64,000 nucleotides of DNA from Lachnospiraceae bacterium (GTDB lineage Bacteria; Bacillota; Clostridia; Lachnospirales; Lachnospiraceae), in NCBI GenBank assembly GCA_902363555.1, contig CABJAM010000003.1, positions 558,001-622,000 of the forward strand, given 5' to 3'. The notes under the pieces are model-generated. The model ran no database searches. It had not been told where the DNA came from and saw only the letters and a program-made list of their open reading frames with translations. Below, piece after piece: positions 48,652-57,680 of this stretch. Every line of letters starts with the position of its first letter. Within the stretch, counting starts at the first letter, position 1. Made by a program: the position numbers and the translations under genes.

Positions 48652-49920
48652 ATGCCATATATTAAAAATATTTATGCCCGTGAAGTTTTGGATTCCAGAG
48701 GAAATCCCACAGTGGAGGTGGAGGTGTATACCCAGTGCGGCGCCTGCGGCAGCGCCATCGTGCCATCGGGAGCATCCACCGGTATTTATGAAGCGCTGGA
48801 GCTTCGGGATGACCAGCCCCGGCGTTATATGGGCAAGGGCGTTTTAAAGGCTGTGGAAAATGTCAATACGATCATCCAAAAAAAGCTTGCGGGCATGTGT
48901 GTTTACGATCAGGTCGGCATCGATAAAGCGATGATCACCCTGGACGGCACGGAAAATAAAAGTGTTCTGGGTGCCAATGCCATTCTGGGTGTATCCATGG
49001 CCTGTGCAAAAGCCGCTGCAGCCTGCCTGTCTCAGCCGCTTTATCGTTATCTGGGCGGTTTTTTTGCCAAAACACTGCCAGTGCCCATGATGAATATATT
49101 AAATGGCGGAGCCCACAGTAACAACGGTCTCAGCTTTCAGGAATTTATGATCATGCCCACCGGAGCACCGGATATCCGCGAGGCAGTGCGCATGGGCTCT
49201 GAGGTGTTCCATCATTTAAAGAAGCTGTTAAACAGTGAGGGCTATTCCACCGCCGTGGGCGATGAGGGCGGCTTTGCACCGGATTTTTCTTCCAATGAAA
49301 AGGCGCTGCAGTTTATTGTCCGGGCCATCGAGGAAGCCGGATATCAGCCGGGCCGGGATATCAGTCTGGCATTGGATGTGGCCGCCAGCGAACTCTGGCT
49401 TAATGGCAAGTATCAGATCAGCGATAAAGAGGCTCTTGAAATGTCCACCAAGGAGCTTATTGAATATTATGAATATTTATGTGAAAAATATCCGATCCGT
49501 TCCATCGAGGACGGTCTGGATCAGGATGACTGGGATGGCTGGGAGGAAATGACCCGCAGACTTGGCTCAAAGATAAGCCTTGTGGGCGACGACTTTTTTG
49601 TGACCAATTCCAAGCGTCTGCACATGGGTATTCAGAAAAATGCCGCCAATGCTATTTTGATCAAAGTAAATCAGATCGGTACATTGACGGAAACCTTTGA
49701 CGCTATCGAGATGGCCAAATGCGCCGGATATGATACGGTGATTTCCCACCGCTCTGGTGAGAGTGAGGATACGACCATCGCGGATATCGCCGTGGCTGTC
49801 AACGCCGGACGTATTAAAACCGGCTCTTTGTCCAGAGCGGACCGGACGGCAAAATATAACCGGCTCCTGCGTATTTATGACGAGCTGGGCGACCGTGCGG
49901 ATTACGGAAAACGCCGATAA
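48652..49920 (+). CDS. eno: enolase (phosphopyruvate hydratase)
   Basis: The 422-residue glycolytic enzyme interconverts 2-phosphoglycerate and phosphoenolpyruvate. Typical segments are YAREVLDSRGNPTVEVEV, PSGASTGIYEALELRD, MNILNGGAHSNN, GDEGGFAP, IEDGLDQDDWDGW (metal-binding Asp) and SHRSGESEDTTIADIAVA, then KTGSLSRADRTAKYN. Active-site Lys residues sit in the NQIGTLTE region and near SHRSGE. The ribosome binding site lies in the stem of the upstream hairpin. Confidence 0.96.
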   Translation: MPYIKNIYAREVLDSRGNPTVEVEVYTQCGACGSAIVPSGASTGIYEALELRDDQPRRYMGKGVLKAVENVNTIIQKKLAGMCVYDQVGIDKAMITLDGTENKSVLGANAILGVSMACAKAAAACLSQPLYRYLGGFFAKTLPVPMMNILNGGAHSNNGLSFQEFMIMPTGAPDIREAVRMGSEVFHHLKKLLNSEGYSTAVGDEGGFAPDFSSNEKALQFIVRAIEEAGYQPGRDISLALDVAASELWLNGKYQISDKEALEMSTKELIEYYEYLCEKYPIRSIEDGLDQDDWDGWEEMTRRLGSKISLVGDDFFVTNSKRLHMGIQKNAANAILIKVNQIGTLTETFDAIEMAKCAGYDTVISHRSGESEDTTIADIAVAVNAGRIKTGSLSRADRTAKYNRLLRIYDELGDRADYGKRR

Positions 49921-49929
49921 CAAAAATAT

Positions 49930-50042
49930 ATACTGTTCCTGAGGTCCGCGATAAAATCAATGCTTAACAGGCTTTCACCAGTTTTTGTCTGGATGAGCAC
50001 TGTACCTGTCGCCTGCCTCAGTGAACAGTATGGAAATTTTTT
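49930..50042 (+). terminator. long-range stem behind eno
   Basis: ATACTGTTCCTGAGG (49930-49944) pairs with CCTCAGTGAACAGTAT (50016-50031) apart from one bulge, followed after five bases by T6. The loop has an inner CCAG...CTGG hairpin. It is related to family C. Confidence 0.6.
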
Positions 50043-50074
50043 ACGTTTCAGTTTGAGAAAGTTGATTAAAACAT

Positions 50075-50103
50075 TTGCAAAATGACCCCGGAGATGCTAC
50101 TAT
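50075..50103 (+). promoter_or_regulatory. promoter of the Gfo/Idh/MocA gene
   Basis: TTGCAA (50075-50080), 17 bases, TACTAT (50098-50103). Confidence 0.7.
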
Positions 50104-50111
50104 ATATGTGG

Positions 50112-50133
50112 TTGATTTAGTCAAATAAATCAA
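50112..50133. promoter_or_regulatory. operator-like inverted repeat at the transcription start
   Basis: TTGATTTA (50112-50119) and TAAATCAA (50126-50133) are exact inverse complements around six bases. The site covers the expected +1 region, a place where a repressor would block initiation. Confidence 0.55.
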
Positions 50134-50254
50134 AAAATCAAAGCCGCTGCATGGGTGTTCGGATATCCGATTTTTGCCGGACTCCAGGCGCAGGCAGGCT
50201 GCCGGTTTCCAGGGGAAAAGCGGTGGCTAAAAATACATAAGGAGATGCAAAACT

Positions 50255-51364
50255 ATGAAAAACGGTAAAGTTCAGATTGGTATCATCGGCTGCGGTGGTA
50301 TCGCAAACCAGAAACATCTGCCATCTTTGAAAACTCAGAAGGATCGTGTAGACCTCGTTGCTTTCTGTGATATCATCGAGGAAAGAGCAATCAAAGCTGC
50401 GAAAGAATACGGCACACCAGATGCCAAGATCTACACAGATTATAATGAATTACTGGCAGATCCGGAAATCGATTCTGTAAACGTTCTTACTCCGAACGTT
50501 GCACATTGCCCGATCACTGTAGCTGCATTTAAAGCAGGCAAGCACGTTATCTGCGAAAAACCTATGGCTCATAATCCTGAAGCTGCAAAACAGATGATGG
50601 ATGCATGGAAAGAATCCGGAAAGAAATTTACTATCGGTTATCAGAACCGTTTCAGACCTGAGGTTCAGGCTGTACATAAAGCCTGCGAAGCTGGCGAACT
50701 GGGTGAAATTTATTATGCAAAAGCCCATGCCGTACGCCGCAGAGCTGTTCCTACATGGGGCGTATTCCCGAACAAGGCATTACAGGGCGGCGGACCATTG
50801 ATCGATATCGGAACACATGCTCTGGATATCACCTTATGGTGTATGAACAACTACGAGCCAGACAGAGTTCTCGGTTCCGTATACTATAAATTAGGCCACC
50901 TTCCTCAGGCTGTTGAAGGCAATCTTTTCGGACCCTGGGATCCTGAAACTTATGAAGTTGAAGATTCCGCTATGGGCTTCATCAAGATGAAGAACGGCGC
51001 TACTGTAAATCTGGAAGCCTCCTGGGCATTAAATATCCTGGATTCCAGAGAAGCATCCACAACACTTTGCGGTACAAAGGCCGGCGCAGAAGTGCGTTCC
51101 GGTATGAGCTACCAGAACAATGAACTGATCTACAACAGAGGTGCTAACGGTCTTCTTATGGAAGAGCACATCTCCGGAACCGGTCAGGTCGCTTACTTTG
51201 AAGGCGGCGCTTCCGAGCCTGGCGCTCTTGAAGCAAAACAGTGGATCGATGCCATCGTTGAGGACAAAGATCCGTTAGTACTGCCGGAGCAGGCTTTCGT
51301 TGTTACTCAGATCCTGGATGCTATCTACAAATCCGATGCTGAAGGCAAAGAAATCGTATTCTAA
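50255..51364 (+). CDS. Gfo/Idh/MocA family NAD(P)-dependent oxidoreductase
   Basis: The 369-residue protein has a Rossmann domain (IGIIGCGGIANQKHLPSL, about 8-25), the EKPM motif (HVICEKPMAHNPEAA) and the C-terminal alpha/beta domain with GGGPLIDIGTHALDITLW. Such enzymes oxidise or epimerise sugars and cyclitols such as inositol or glucose derivatives; the substrate is unclear. It uses codons ending in C or T and AGA for arginine much more than its neighbours, a pattern of a highly expressed gene. It has its own strong promoter and strong terminator, so it is a separate transcription unit. Confidence 0.93.
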   Translation: MKNGKVQIGIIGCGGIANQKHLPSLKTQKDRVDLVAFCDIIEERAIKAAKEYGTPDAKIYTDYNELLADPEIDSVNVLTPNVAHCPITVAAFKAGKHVICEKPMAHNPEAAKQMMDAWKESGKKFTIGYQNRFRPEVQAVHKACEAGELGEIYYAKAHAVRRRAVPTWGVFPNKALQGGGPLIDIGTHALDITLWCMNNYEPDRVLGSVYYKLGHLPQAVEGNLFGPWDPETYEVEDSAMGFIKMKNGATVNLEASWALNILDSREASTTLCGTKAGAEVRSGMSYQNNELIYNRGANGLLMEEHISGTGQVAYFEGGASEPGALEAKQWIDAIVEDKDPLVLPEQAFVVTQILDAIYKSDAEGKEIVF

Positions 51365-51394
51365 TAAAAACTGAACAAACGCAACGCAGTCTAT

Positions 51395-51459
51395 AAGCTG
51401 TACAATATACCTGTGGCACTTAATCAAGTGCCCCAAGACCATATTGTACAGCTTTTTTT
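51395..51459 (+). terminator. strong compound terminator
   Basis: AAGCTGTACAATAT (51395-51408) pairs perfectly with ATATTGTACAGCTT (51441-51454); an inner GGCACTT/AAGTGCC hairpin lies in the loop; T7 follows. Family B begins at the next base. Confidence 0.9.
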
Positions 51460-51541
51460 GCGCGAAGCAACGAGCCACACAGGGGAGCTCGCTCACCTGC
51501 GTGGCGACTGCCGCGACCCGGTGGAGCAAAGCGGAACCGGG
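51460..51541. repeat. terminator-coupled repeat, family B, copy 3
   Basis: GCGCGAAGCAACGAGCCACA..., with stem GCCACACAGG...CCTGCGTGGC in place of GCCATAAAAG...CTTTTATGGC of copy 1. The changes are on both sides of the stem. Confidence 0.85.
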
Positions 51542-51687
51542 TGTGTGTTTCGGCTGTAAAAATCATCTAAAATTCGTAAAATGTATAAAAACAGTAGGAA
51601 GTATCCTCAATATATTGTATAATGAACATTGGAGTGGCCAGAATTCCTTTGTGGATTCAATGTATATTTTAATTTAAAGAGGTATTT

Positions 51688-52587
51688 ATGAAAAATAAAA
51701 AAAGAACCCTTTTGTTCCCCGTGGTCCTGTGCGCTGCCGCCGTTATCGCCGCCGGTGTCCTCTGGGCAAGATCCGGACGGCGCAGCCCGGCCCCAAAAGT
51801 CTGGGAAAACAGTATATTTTCATGGGAAGGCGAGTACATGCTTCCGGAGTACGAGGAACGTATCAATCAGCTTATGGAACGGCTTGATTGCCGTGCCATC
51901 TATCAGGAAATCCCTGCGGATGCCGACAATGATCTTGTGTTGGATTTTCTGGAACGGAGTCACAAAAACGGGTATCAGATCTACTATCTGACAGGACAGG
52001 CTCAGTGGGGGCTTTCCGATGGCGCCCCCATGCTGGAGGAATTAAAAAGAGTTGAAGCCTTAAACCGCATGGCGGACGGTGAAAGCGGTTTTGCCGGCAT
52101 TGTCTGGGATGTGGAGCCTTACGTGCTGGATGCATGGGATGAGGACCCGGAAGCATGTATGGAGCAGCTCGTAAAAAACTGCATCTTCGTTTATGAGCAG
52201 ATGCAGCGTTCCGGTATGAATATGATCGTGTGTATCCCTCACTTTTATGACCATAAGGGGTTCGGGGATGCGCTGGAGCGGCTGATCAAATCCGGCTGCG
52301 ATGCAGTGGCTGTGATGAACTATAATAAAAACGATGAGGCCGGACAGATTGCTTTTGAGGTGGAAGCTGCCAGGAAATATAACAAAGGCATCCTCCACAT
52401 CACAGAAATGCAGGCGCCGGGAAAACACGATCTGACTGAAAATAATACGTATTACAGCGACGGCATCGATGCTGCAGCCAAAAGCCATCAGCGCCTGGCG
52501 CAGACCTTCGACTATGAACGCCTGGGCTTTTCCTGGCACTATCTGCGGCCGCTGCTGGAACTTTCGGAGGCGGAAAGCGATGAATGA
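51688..52587 (+). CDS. membrane-anchored TIM-barrel-like protein of the exopolysaccharide locus
   Basis: The 299-residue protein starts with a basic segment and a hydrophobic helix (about 7-28), so it is secreted or anchored. The rest has a TIM-barrel look: YQIYYLTGQAQWGL, SGFAGIVWDVEPYVLDAWDEDP (about 134-155), MNMIVCIPHFYDHKGFG and CDAVAVMNYNK. The WDVEPY segment holds acidic residues where a glycosidase would place its catalytic carboxylates; I cannot name a family. Its stop overlaps the ATGA start of the VTC gene. It begins the eight-gene locus that ends with the GGDEF-EAL protein. Confidence 0.65.
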   Translation: MKNKKRTLLFPVVLCAAAVIAAGVLWARSGRRSPAPKVWENSIFSWEGEYMLPEYEERINQLMERLDCRAIYQEIPADADNDLVLDFLERSHKNGYQIYYLTGQAQWGLSDGAPMLEELKRVEALNRMADGESGFAGIVWDVEPYVLDAWDEDPEACMEQLVKNCIFVYEQMQRSGMNMIVCIPHFYDHKGFGDALERLIKSGCDAVAVMNYNKNDEAGQIAFEVEAARKYNKGILHITEMQAPGKHDLTENNTYYSDGIDAAAKSHQRLAQTFDYERLGFSWHYLRPLLELSEAESDE

Positions 52588-53275
52588 GGTGTTACGTCAG
52601 GAGAAAAAATATTTGCTCACCCATGAGCAGTTTAGGCGGATGGACCATCTGTTTGGCCAGATACTTCATCCCGATGAACATAATGGCGCAAACGGCTATT
52701 GCGTCCGAAGCCTATATTTTGACACGCTGGATGAAAAAGACTTTTACGACAAGGAGGATGGCATCGAGCTGCGCCGTAAAATACGTCTGAGGATCTATGC
52801 GCCGGATAATGATTTTGCCATGCTGGAGATGAAGCAGAAGCAGGGAGAAAATCAGAAGAAGCGTTCACTTAAAATTAGCCGGGCTGATGCGCAGACATTA
52901 TGCCGGAGCGATTATAGCTGTCTTTTGAACTACGATTCCGCCTTTGCCCGGGAGTGCTATGGCCTTATGAACATGCTGTGCTACCGGCCCAAATCCATTG
53001 TGGAATACCGTCGGAGGGCTTATGTGGCCCATGAAAATAAGACGAGGATCACTTTTGATTTTAATATACAGGCGACGGAGAGTGATTTCCAGCTGTTTTC
53101 AAAGCAGCTAAATATGGCTCCGGTATTTGATCCTTATCTGACCGTGCTGGAAGTGAAATTTAACGGCTTCCTTCTCAGCTATATCAAGCAGATCGTCAAT
53201 ATGGAGGGCAAGCTCCCGACGTCTGTGAGTAAATACTGCCTGTCAAGGAGCACAGGGCTTCATTATCTGTTCTGA
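52580..53275 (+). CDS. VTC-domain polyphosphate polymerase-like protein
   Basis: The 231-residue protein has the TTM/VTC tunnel-fold features: RQEKKYLL near the start, YCVRSLYFDT, IELRRKIRLRIYAP, FAMLEMKQKQ and KKRSLKI, then RRAYVAHENKTRITFDFNI and TVLEVKFNGF. These paired basic and acidic residues bind nucleotide triphosphate and metal. Yeast Vtc4 makes polyphosphate from ATP; bacterial homologues beside DUF4956 and CotH genes have no established product. The start is ATG 52580, overlapping the upstream stop. No signal peptide is present, so it acts in the cytoplasm. Confidence 0.85.
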   Translation: MNEVLRQEKKYLLTHEQFRRMDHLFGQILHPDEHNGANGYCVRSLYFDTLDEKDFYDKEDGIELRRKIRLRIYAPDNDFAMLEMKQKQGENQKKRSLKISRADAQTLCRSDYSCLLNYDSAFARECYGLMNMLCYRPKSIVEYRRRAYVAHENKTRITFDFNIQATESDFQLFSKQLNMAPVFDPYLTVLEVKFNGFLLSYIKQIVNMEGKLPTSVSKYCLSRSTGLHYLF

Positions 53276-53340
53276 TGAAATCGATAGTAACTGTTTAGCC
53301 CTTTCCGTTTTGATAAAATCTATACAAAGGATGTGTTTCA

Positions 53341-54018
53341 ATGAAAAAATATCTCTATTCGCTATTTGAGGAGTCCGGTACCCTATCGGTGGAAGAAATT
53401 TTTCTTCATGTAATTATTGCCCTTATATTAGGCTGCGTCATCTATCTGTCCTACTACTTTACCCATGCCGGCGGTGTGTATTCTAAAAAGTTCAATGTAT
53501 CGCTGATGACACTGACGGTACTTACCGCCACGGTTATGACGGTGATCGGCAATAATATCGCTCTGTCTTTAGGTATGGTGGGCGCCCTGTCCATCGTTCG
53601 TTTCAGGACTGCGATCAAGGATTCCCGGGATACGACCTATATATTCTGGACGATCATCGTGGGCATCTGCTGCGGCGTGGGGGATTATGTCGTCGCCGTG
53701 GTGGGCAGCGCTGCAGTTTTTGTTGTCCTTCTTATTCTTGGCAGGGTTAAAAATGATAATCGTATACTGCTCATCATCCGGGGAGCGAGAAACATGGAGC
53801 GCCGGGTGGAGGCCATCGTTTTTGACTATTTTGACGCCCGGGCCATGCTTCGGGTTAAAAATACAAGCCGCGAGAGCATTGAACTGATTTTTGAAATGCC
53901 CCGGCGCATTTACATGAAATCCAATAAAAAAGAGAAAAGTATTACGGAAATGATTTATGAGCTGGAGGCCATTGAGTATGTGAACATAGTTACTCAAAAT
54001 GACGAGATCAGCGGGTGA
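53341..54018 (+). CDS. DUF4956 membrane protein
   Basis: The 225-residue protein has a short cytoplasmic start, three to four membrane helices (about 22-130) and a C-terminal ferredoxin-like cytoplasmic domain. GALSIVRFRTAIKDSRDTTYIFWTI (about 81-105) is the hallmark of DUF4956. The family nearly always neighbours VTC-domain and CotH genes, as here. It may be a transporter for the VTC product or a regulatory partner. The next gene overlaps its stop. Confidence 0.88.
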   Translation: MKKYLYSLFEESGTLSVEEIFLHVIIALILGCVIYLSYYFTHAGGVYSKKFNVSLMTLTVLTATVMTVIGNNIALSLGMVGALSIVRFRTAIKDSRDTTYIFWTIIVGICCGVGDYVVAVVGSAAVFVVLLILGRVKNDNRILLIIRGARNMERRVEAIVFDYFDARAMLRVKNTSRESIELIFEMPRRIYMKSNKKEKSITEMIYELEAIEYVNIVTQNDEISG

Positions 54019-55472
54019 TGCGCATGAACCATAAAAAAATATATATAATCCTTGTGACGGCACTGTTGGCGCTGGTCCTCCTGATTGCAAAGAGGACGGA
54101 GCCGGAGCTGGTGCGCAGCCAGCAGCATCTGACCTATAATACGGAAATAGAGGATACAAATCTGTCCATCGATGCCGATCGCTTTTCCTCCAAACTGCCG
54201 GTGGTGAGTATTCAAACCGGTGGGCAGACGATTCCCGGAAAGCCGGGGCGGGGGCAGCATGTTTCGGAGATTGAAAATTCATTTATCCAGGCGGACGTTG
54301 AAATATTTGACAGAGAAGGACAGCTCCATGCATTGTCAGATGCACCGGACTTGAAAAGTGATATTCAGATCCGTATTCGTGGAAATTCTTCCAGATATTT
54401 TGAAAAAACCGGATTTATGATGAAATTTATCGATAGTTCGGGCAATAAATCATCGCATAAGGTTATGGGCATGGAGAAAAATAATTCGTGGGTACTTAAT
54501 GGGCCGTTTTTAGATAAAACACTTATGCGGAACTATATGTGGTATAACCTTTCCGGACAGCTTATGGAATGGGCGCCGGATGTGCGGTTCTGTGAGCTGT
54601 TTATCGACCAGGTCTATCAGGGGCTTTATCTGATGGTGGAACAGATCGATGTGGGTGAAGGGCGGATCAATATTTCCAAATATGACGGTAAATCTCCGGT
54701 ATCCAGCTATATCCTCCATATGGATCGCGACAGTGTCAATAATTATGAAAATCTGGATAATTTTACGGAATATACGTACCGTCTGGCAAGCCAGGGGGAA
54801 GTAAAATATCCCGGCGAGAACCTGATCAATGAAGCTGTACTCGATTATATAAATAAGGACTTTTCCATGTTTGAAAAAGCATTATATTCATATGATTATG
54901 ATACAAAGCTTTATGGCTATAAAAATTATATTGATGTATCAAATTTTGTCGATTATTTTATTATAAATGAGGTGACAAAAAATCTGGATGCGGGAACCTA
55001 CTCGACTTATTTTTATAAGGATGTGGCAGGAAAGCTGAAAATGGCTGTCTGGGATTTTAATAATTGCTGTGATAATTATGAGGAAAGCCGTTCAACGACC
55101 GATGGTTTTTTCCTGCCCTCAAAAACCTGGTTTTTTATGCTTTGCAAGGACGAGGCGTTTGTTGAGCAGGTGATCCAAAGATACCGACAGCTTCGACAGG
55201 GGATATTGTCGGATGAGGATATAAGCGCCTATATTGAAAATGTTTCATCCTATCTTGGCAGTGCTGTGGATCGTAACTTTCAGGTGTGGGGCTTTTCCTT
55301 TCTGCCGGAAAATGACCGGCTGCCCCAGGCGGACCGACGGCTGGATTCATATGGGGCTGCGCTTGATCAGTACCACTCATGGCTTTTAAAACGTCTGGAA
55401 TGGCTGGATGGCAATATCGACGTCCTTCGGTCGTACAGCCACGAATCTGTGAATAAGAAATATAACCATTAA
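54018..55472 (+). CDS. CotH kinase family protein
   Basis: The 484-residue protein has an N-terminal membrane anchor (about 7-25) and then the CotH fold: IQIRIRGNSSRYFEKTGFMMKF, WVLNGPFLDKTLMRNYMWYNL, EWAPDVRFCELFIDQVYQGLYLMVEQIDVG in parts, and the metal-binding WDFNNCCDNY near 337-346. The DFNNCCDN stretch corresponds to the DxDN-type catalytic motif of CotH kinases, which phosphorylate spore-coat or surface proteins. Catalytic residues look mostly present. Its extracytoplasmic position fits a role on surface or matrix proteins. It sits between DUF4956 and a GH-like gene. Confidence 0.87.
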   Translation: MRMNHKKIYIILVTALLALVLLIAKRTEPELVRSQQHLTYNTEIEDTNLSIDADRFSSKLPVVSIQTGGQTIPGKPGRGQHVSEIENSFIQADVEIFDREGQLHALSDAPDLKSDIQIRIRGNSSRYFEKTGFMMKFIDSSGNKSSHKVMGMEKNNSWVLNGPFLDKTLMRNYMWYNLSGQLMEWAPDVRFCELFIDQVYQGLYLMVEQIDVGEGRINISKYDGKSPVSSYILHMDRDSVNNYENLDNFTEYTYRLASQGEVKYPGENLINEAVLDYINKDFSMFEKALYSYDYDTKLYGYKNYIDVSNFVDYFIINEVTKNLDAGTYSTYFYKDVAGKLKMAVWDFNNCCDNYEESRSTTDGFFLPSKTWFFMLCKDEAFVEQVIQRYRQLRQGILSDEDISAYIENVSSYLGSAVDRNFQVWGFSFLPENDRLPQADRRLDSYGAALDQYHSWLLKRLEWLDGNIDVLRSYSHESVNKKYNH

Positions 55473-55484
55473 GCAGGAGGAGCC

Positions 55485-57650
55485 ATGAAAAAGTTTTTGG
55501 CTGGTGCAGCAACGCTCATTATTCTTTTATATTTGTTGAATACCGCATATTATACGTGGGGCTTTTATATCGATCTGCACCCGGAAACACCGGTGAGCTT
55601 TGCGGTGCAGGTCCGGGAAAAGGAGATATATATGGATTCGGGGAGCGGCTTTGAACCTTTCCATATCCGCGGGGTAGATATGGGGGCAGGGATTCCCGGC
55701 CATTTTGCCACAGACTATGCCATTGATAAGGAAACATATATGCGGTGGTTTGGTGAGATCAAGGCGATGGGGGCAAATACGATCCGCGTCTATACATTGC
55801 TTGGCCCGGCGTTCTATGAGGCCGTTTATGAATATAATGCAGGGAATCCGGACCCGCTGTATATTATTCATGGTGTTTGGGTCAATGACTATGTGCAAAA
55901 CTCCCATGTGGACGCCTATGATGACTCTTTTTTAGATACATTTATAAAGGACTGCCGCACATTGGTGGATGTCATTCATGGACGAAAAAAGCTGAATCTT
56001 GGTTACAGTACTTCCAGTGCCAGCGGCAGTTACACAAAGGATATATCTTCCTGGGTGCTTGGGTACATCCTGGGTGTGGAGTGGGAGGATGTGACGGTAG
56101 CTTATACGGACCAGATGCAAAGCGATAAAAGCGTGTATATGGGTGAATATATGTATACATCACCGGAAGCCACGCCGTTTGAAGCGATGCTGGCGCAGAC
56201 CGGTGATGAGCTCATCCGCTATGAAAGCGATAAATATAAGCAGCAGCGGCTGGTAGCCTTTTCAAATTGGCCCACAACAGACCCTTTAAGCTATCCGGAG
56301 GAGGTACTGCGCTTATTTATGAAATGTGCCCAGGTCGATGTGGAGCACATCCTCTCAACGGATAAGTTTCTTGCAGGGCAGTTTGCTTCGTATCATGTGT
56401 ACGCTTATTATCCCGATTATCTGAGCTATTATGAAAGCTGGAAAACGCAAGCTGTGGGCCGCCGGTGGCTGGAGGACGGACAGTATAATACGTATGGCGC
56501 TTATTTGGACATGTTGAATCAGCACCATACGATGCCGGTGATCATATCCGAGTATGGTGTACCTACTTCCAGGGGGATTGCTCAAAATGATATTACAAAA
56601 ACGCGGACTCAGGGATATATGTCGGAAAAGGACCAGGGCCAGGCAATCATCGATTCTTATGAGGATATAAAAAAGGCCGGCTGTGCGGGCAGTATTATAT
56701 TTACATGGCAGGATGAATGGTTCAAACGGACGTGGAATACGATGGCAAATGTGGATCTGACAAAAACCCCGTTCTGGAGCGATTATCAGACCAATGAGCA
56801 GTATTTCGGCCTGCTTTCCTTTGATCCGGGAAAAGAAGAAAGCATCTGTTATACGGATGGGGATGTGAGCGAATGGTCTGAGTCCGACCGGATATTGTCA
56901 AATCCGGATTTTGACTTATATGGGAAATATGATGAAAAATATATTTACCTGCGCATTCACGGCCGTTTTGACTTTGAAAATGAAAAATTGTATATCCCTG
57001 TGGATGTGACGCCAAAAACAGGCAGCTATTATGCAAGGGCGGAGGGGCTGCGTTTTGAGCGCCCGGCAGATTTTCTGATCATCCTGGATGGTGAGGAAAA
57101 TAGCCGCATACTTGTCCAGGAACGTTATGATGCGTTCCGGGCGGTCTTTTATGAAAACTTTGGCGGGGAAAATCCGTTTATCCATCCGCCGGATAAGGAT
57201 TCTCCGGAATTTGTACCTGTTTATCTGGCGCTGCAGATCGGGCAGGTCATGGACCCGTTGACCGATACGCACGCATTGCAAAAATTTGAAACCGGCCGGT
57301 TGACTTATGGCAATGGGAACCCGGACAGTGAGGATTTTAATTCACTTTCGGATTTTATTATCCATGGCGATGATGTGGAGATTCGCCTGCCCTGGCAGCT
57401 TCTGAACTTTTCAAACCCATCGGAAATGCAGATCCACGACGATTACTATGAGCATTTCGGCATAGAAAATCTGGGGATCGACAGCATTTACCTTGGTGTG
57501 GGCACAGAAGGCAGCGGACGTATCGCTATGGGCGCTCTTGATCTGGAGGGCTGGGGCCGGAAGGTGACCAGTCACGAGCGGCTAAAGCAATCCTATTATA
57601 TGATCAGAGATTACTGGAAGCAGGAGGATAACGCCAAAAATCTTAAGTAA
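55485..57650 (+). CDS. membrane-anchored glycoside hydrolase-like protein
   Basis: The 721-residue protein has one N-terminal helix (4-25) and a large extracellular part. The first 430 residues form a TIM barrel like clan GH-A: HIRGVDMGAGIPGHF, MGANTIRVYTLLGP, GYILGVEWEDV (candidate acid/base Glu) and MPVIISEYGVPTSRG (candidate nucleophile Glu). The C-terminal 280 residues are beta-rich and could bind carbohydrate (YIYLRIHGRFDF). The family is not certain. In an exopolysaccharide locus it may trim or remodel the polymer. Confidence 0.7.
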   Translation: MKKFLAGAATLIILLYLLNTAYYTWGFYIDLHPETPVSFAVQVREKEIYMDSGSGFEPFHIRGVDMGAGIPGHFATDYAIDKETYMRWFGEIKAMGANTIRVYTLLGPAFYEAVYEYNAGNPDPLYIIHGVWVNDYVQNSHVDAYDDSFLDTFIKDCRTLVDVIHGRKKLNLGYSTSSASGSYTKDISSWVLGYILGVEWEDVTVAYTDQMQSDKSVYMGEYMYTSPEATPFEAMLAQTGDELIRYESDKYKQQRLVAFSNWPTTDPLSYPEEVLRLFMKCAQVDVEHILSTDKFLAGQFASYHVYAYYPDYLSYYESWKTQAVGRRWLEDGQYNTYGAYLDMLNQHHTMPVIISEYGVPTSRGIAQNDITKTRTQGYMSEKDQGQAIIDSYEDIKKAGCAGSIIFTWQDEWFKRTWNTMANVDLTKTPFWSDYQTNEQYFGLLSFDPGKEESICYTDGDVSEWSESDRILSNPDFDLYGKYDEKYIYLRIHGRFDFENEKLYIPVDVTPKTGSYYARAEGLRFERPADFLIILDGEENSRILVQERYDAFRAVFYENFGGENPFIHPPDKDSPEFVPVYLALQIGQVMDPLTDTHALQKFETGRLTYGNGNPDSEDFNSLSDFIIHGDDVEIRLPWQLLNFSNPSEMQIHDDYYEHFGIENLGIDSIYLGVGTEGSGRIAMGALDLEGWGRKVTSHERLKQSYYMIRDYWKQEDNAKNLK

Positions 57651-57680
57651 ACCGGCATAAAACTCAGAGAGGAGGGGCTT

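Larger units (their letters stand above)
49921..50254. other. gene-free spacer of 334 bases
   Basis: It contains the eno terminator-like stem (49930-50042), the Gfo/Idh promoter (50075-50103), an operator-like inverted repeat (50112-50133) and about 120 bases of leader. I see no coding frame. Confidence 0.7.
51365..51687. other. gene-free spacer of 323 bases
   Basis: It holds a strong terminator (51395-51459), family B copy 3 (51460-51541) and about 145 bases of AT-rich sequence ahead of the next gene. I see no coding frame. Confidence 0.7.
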
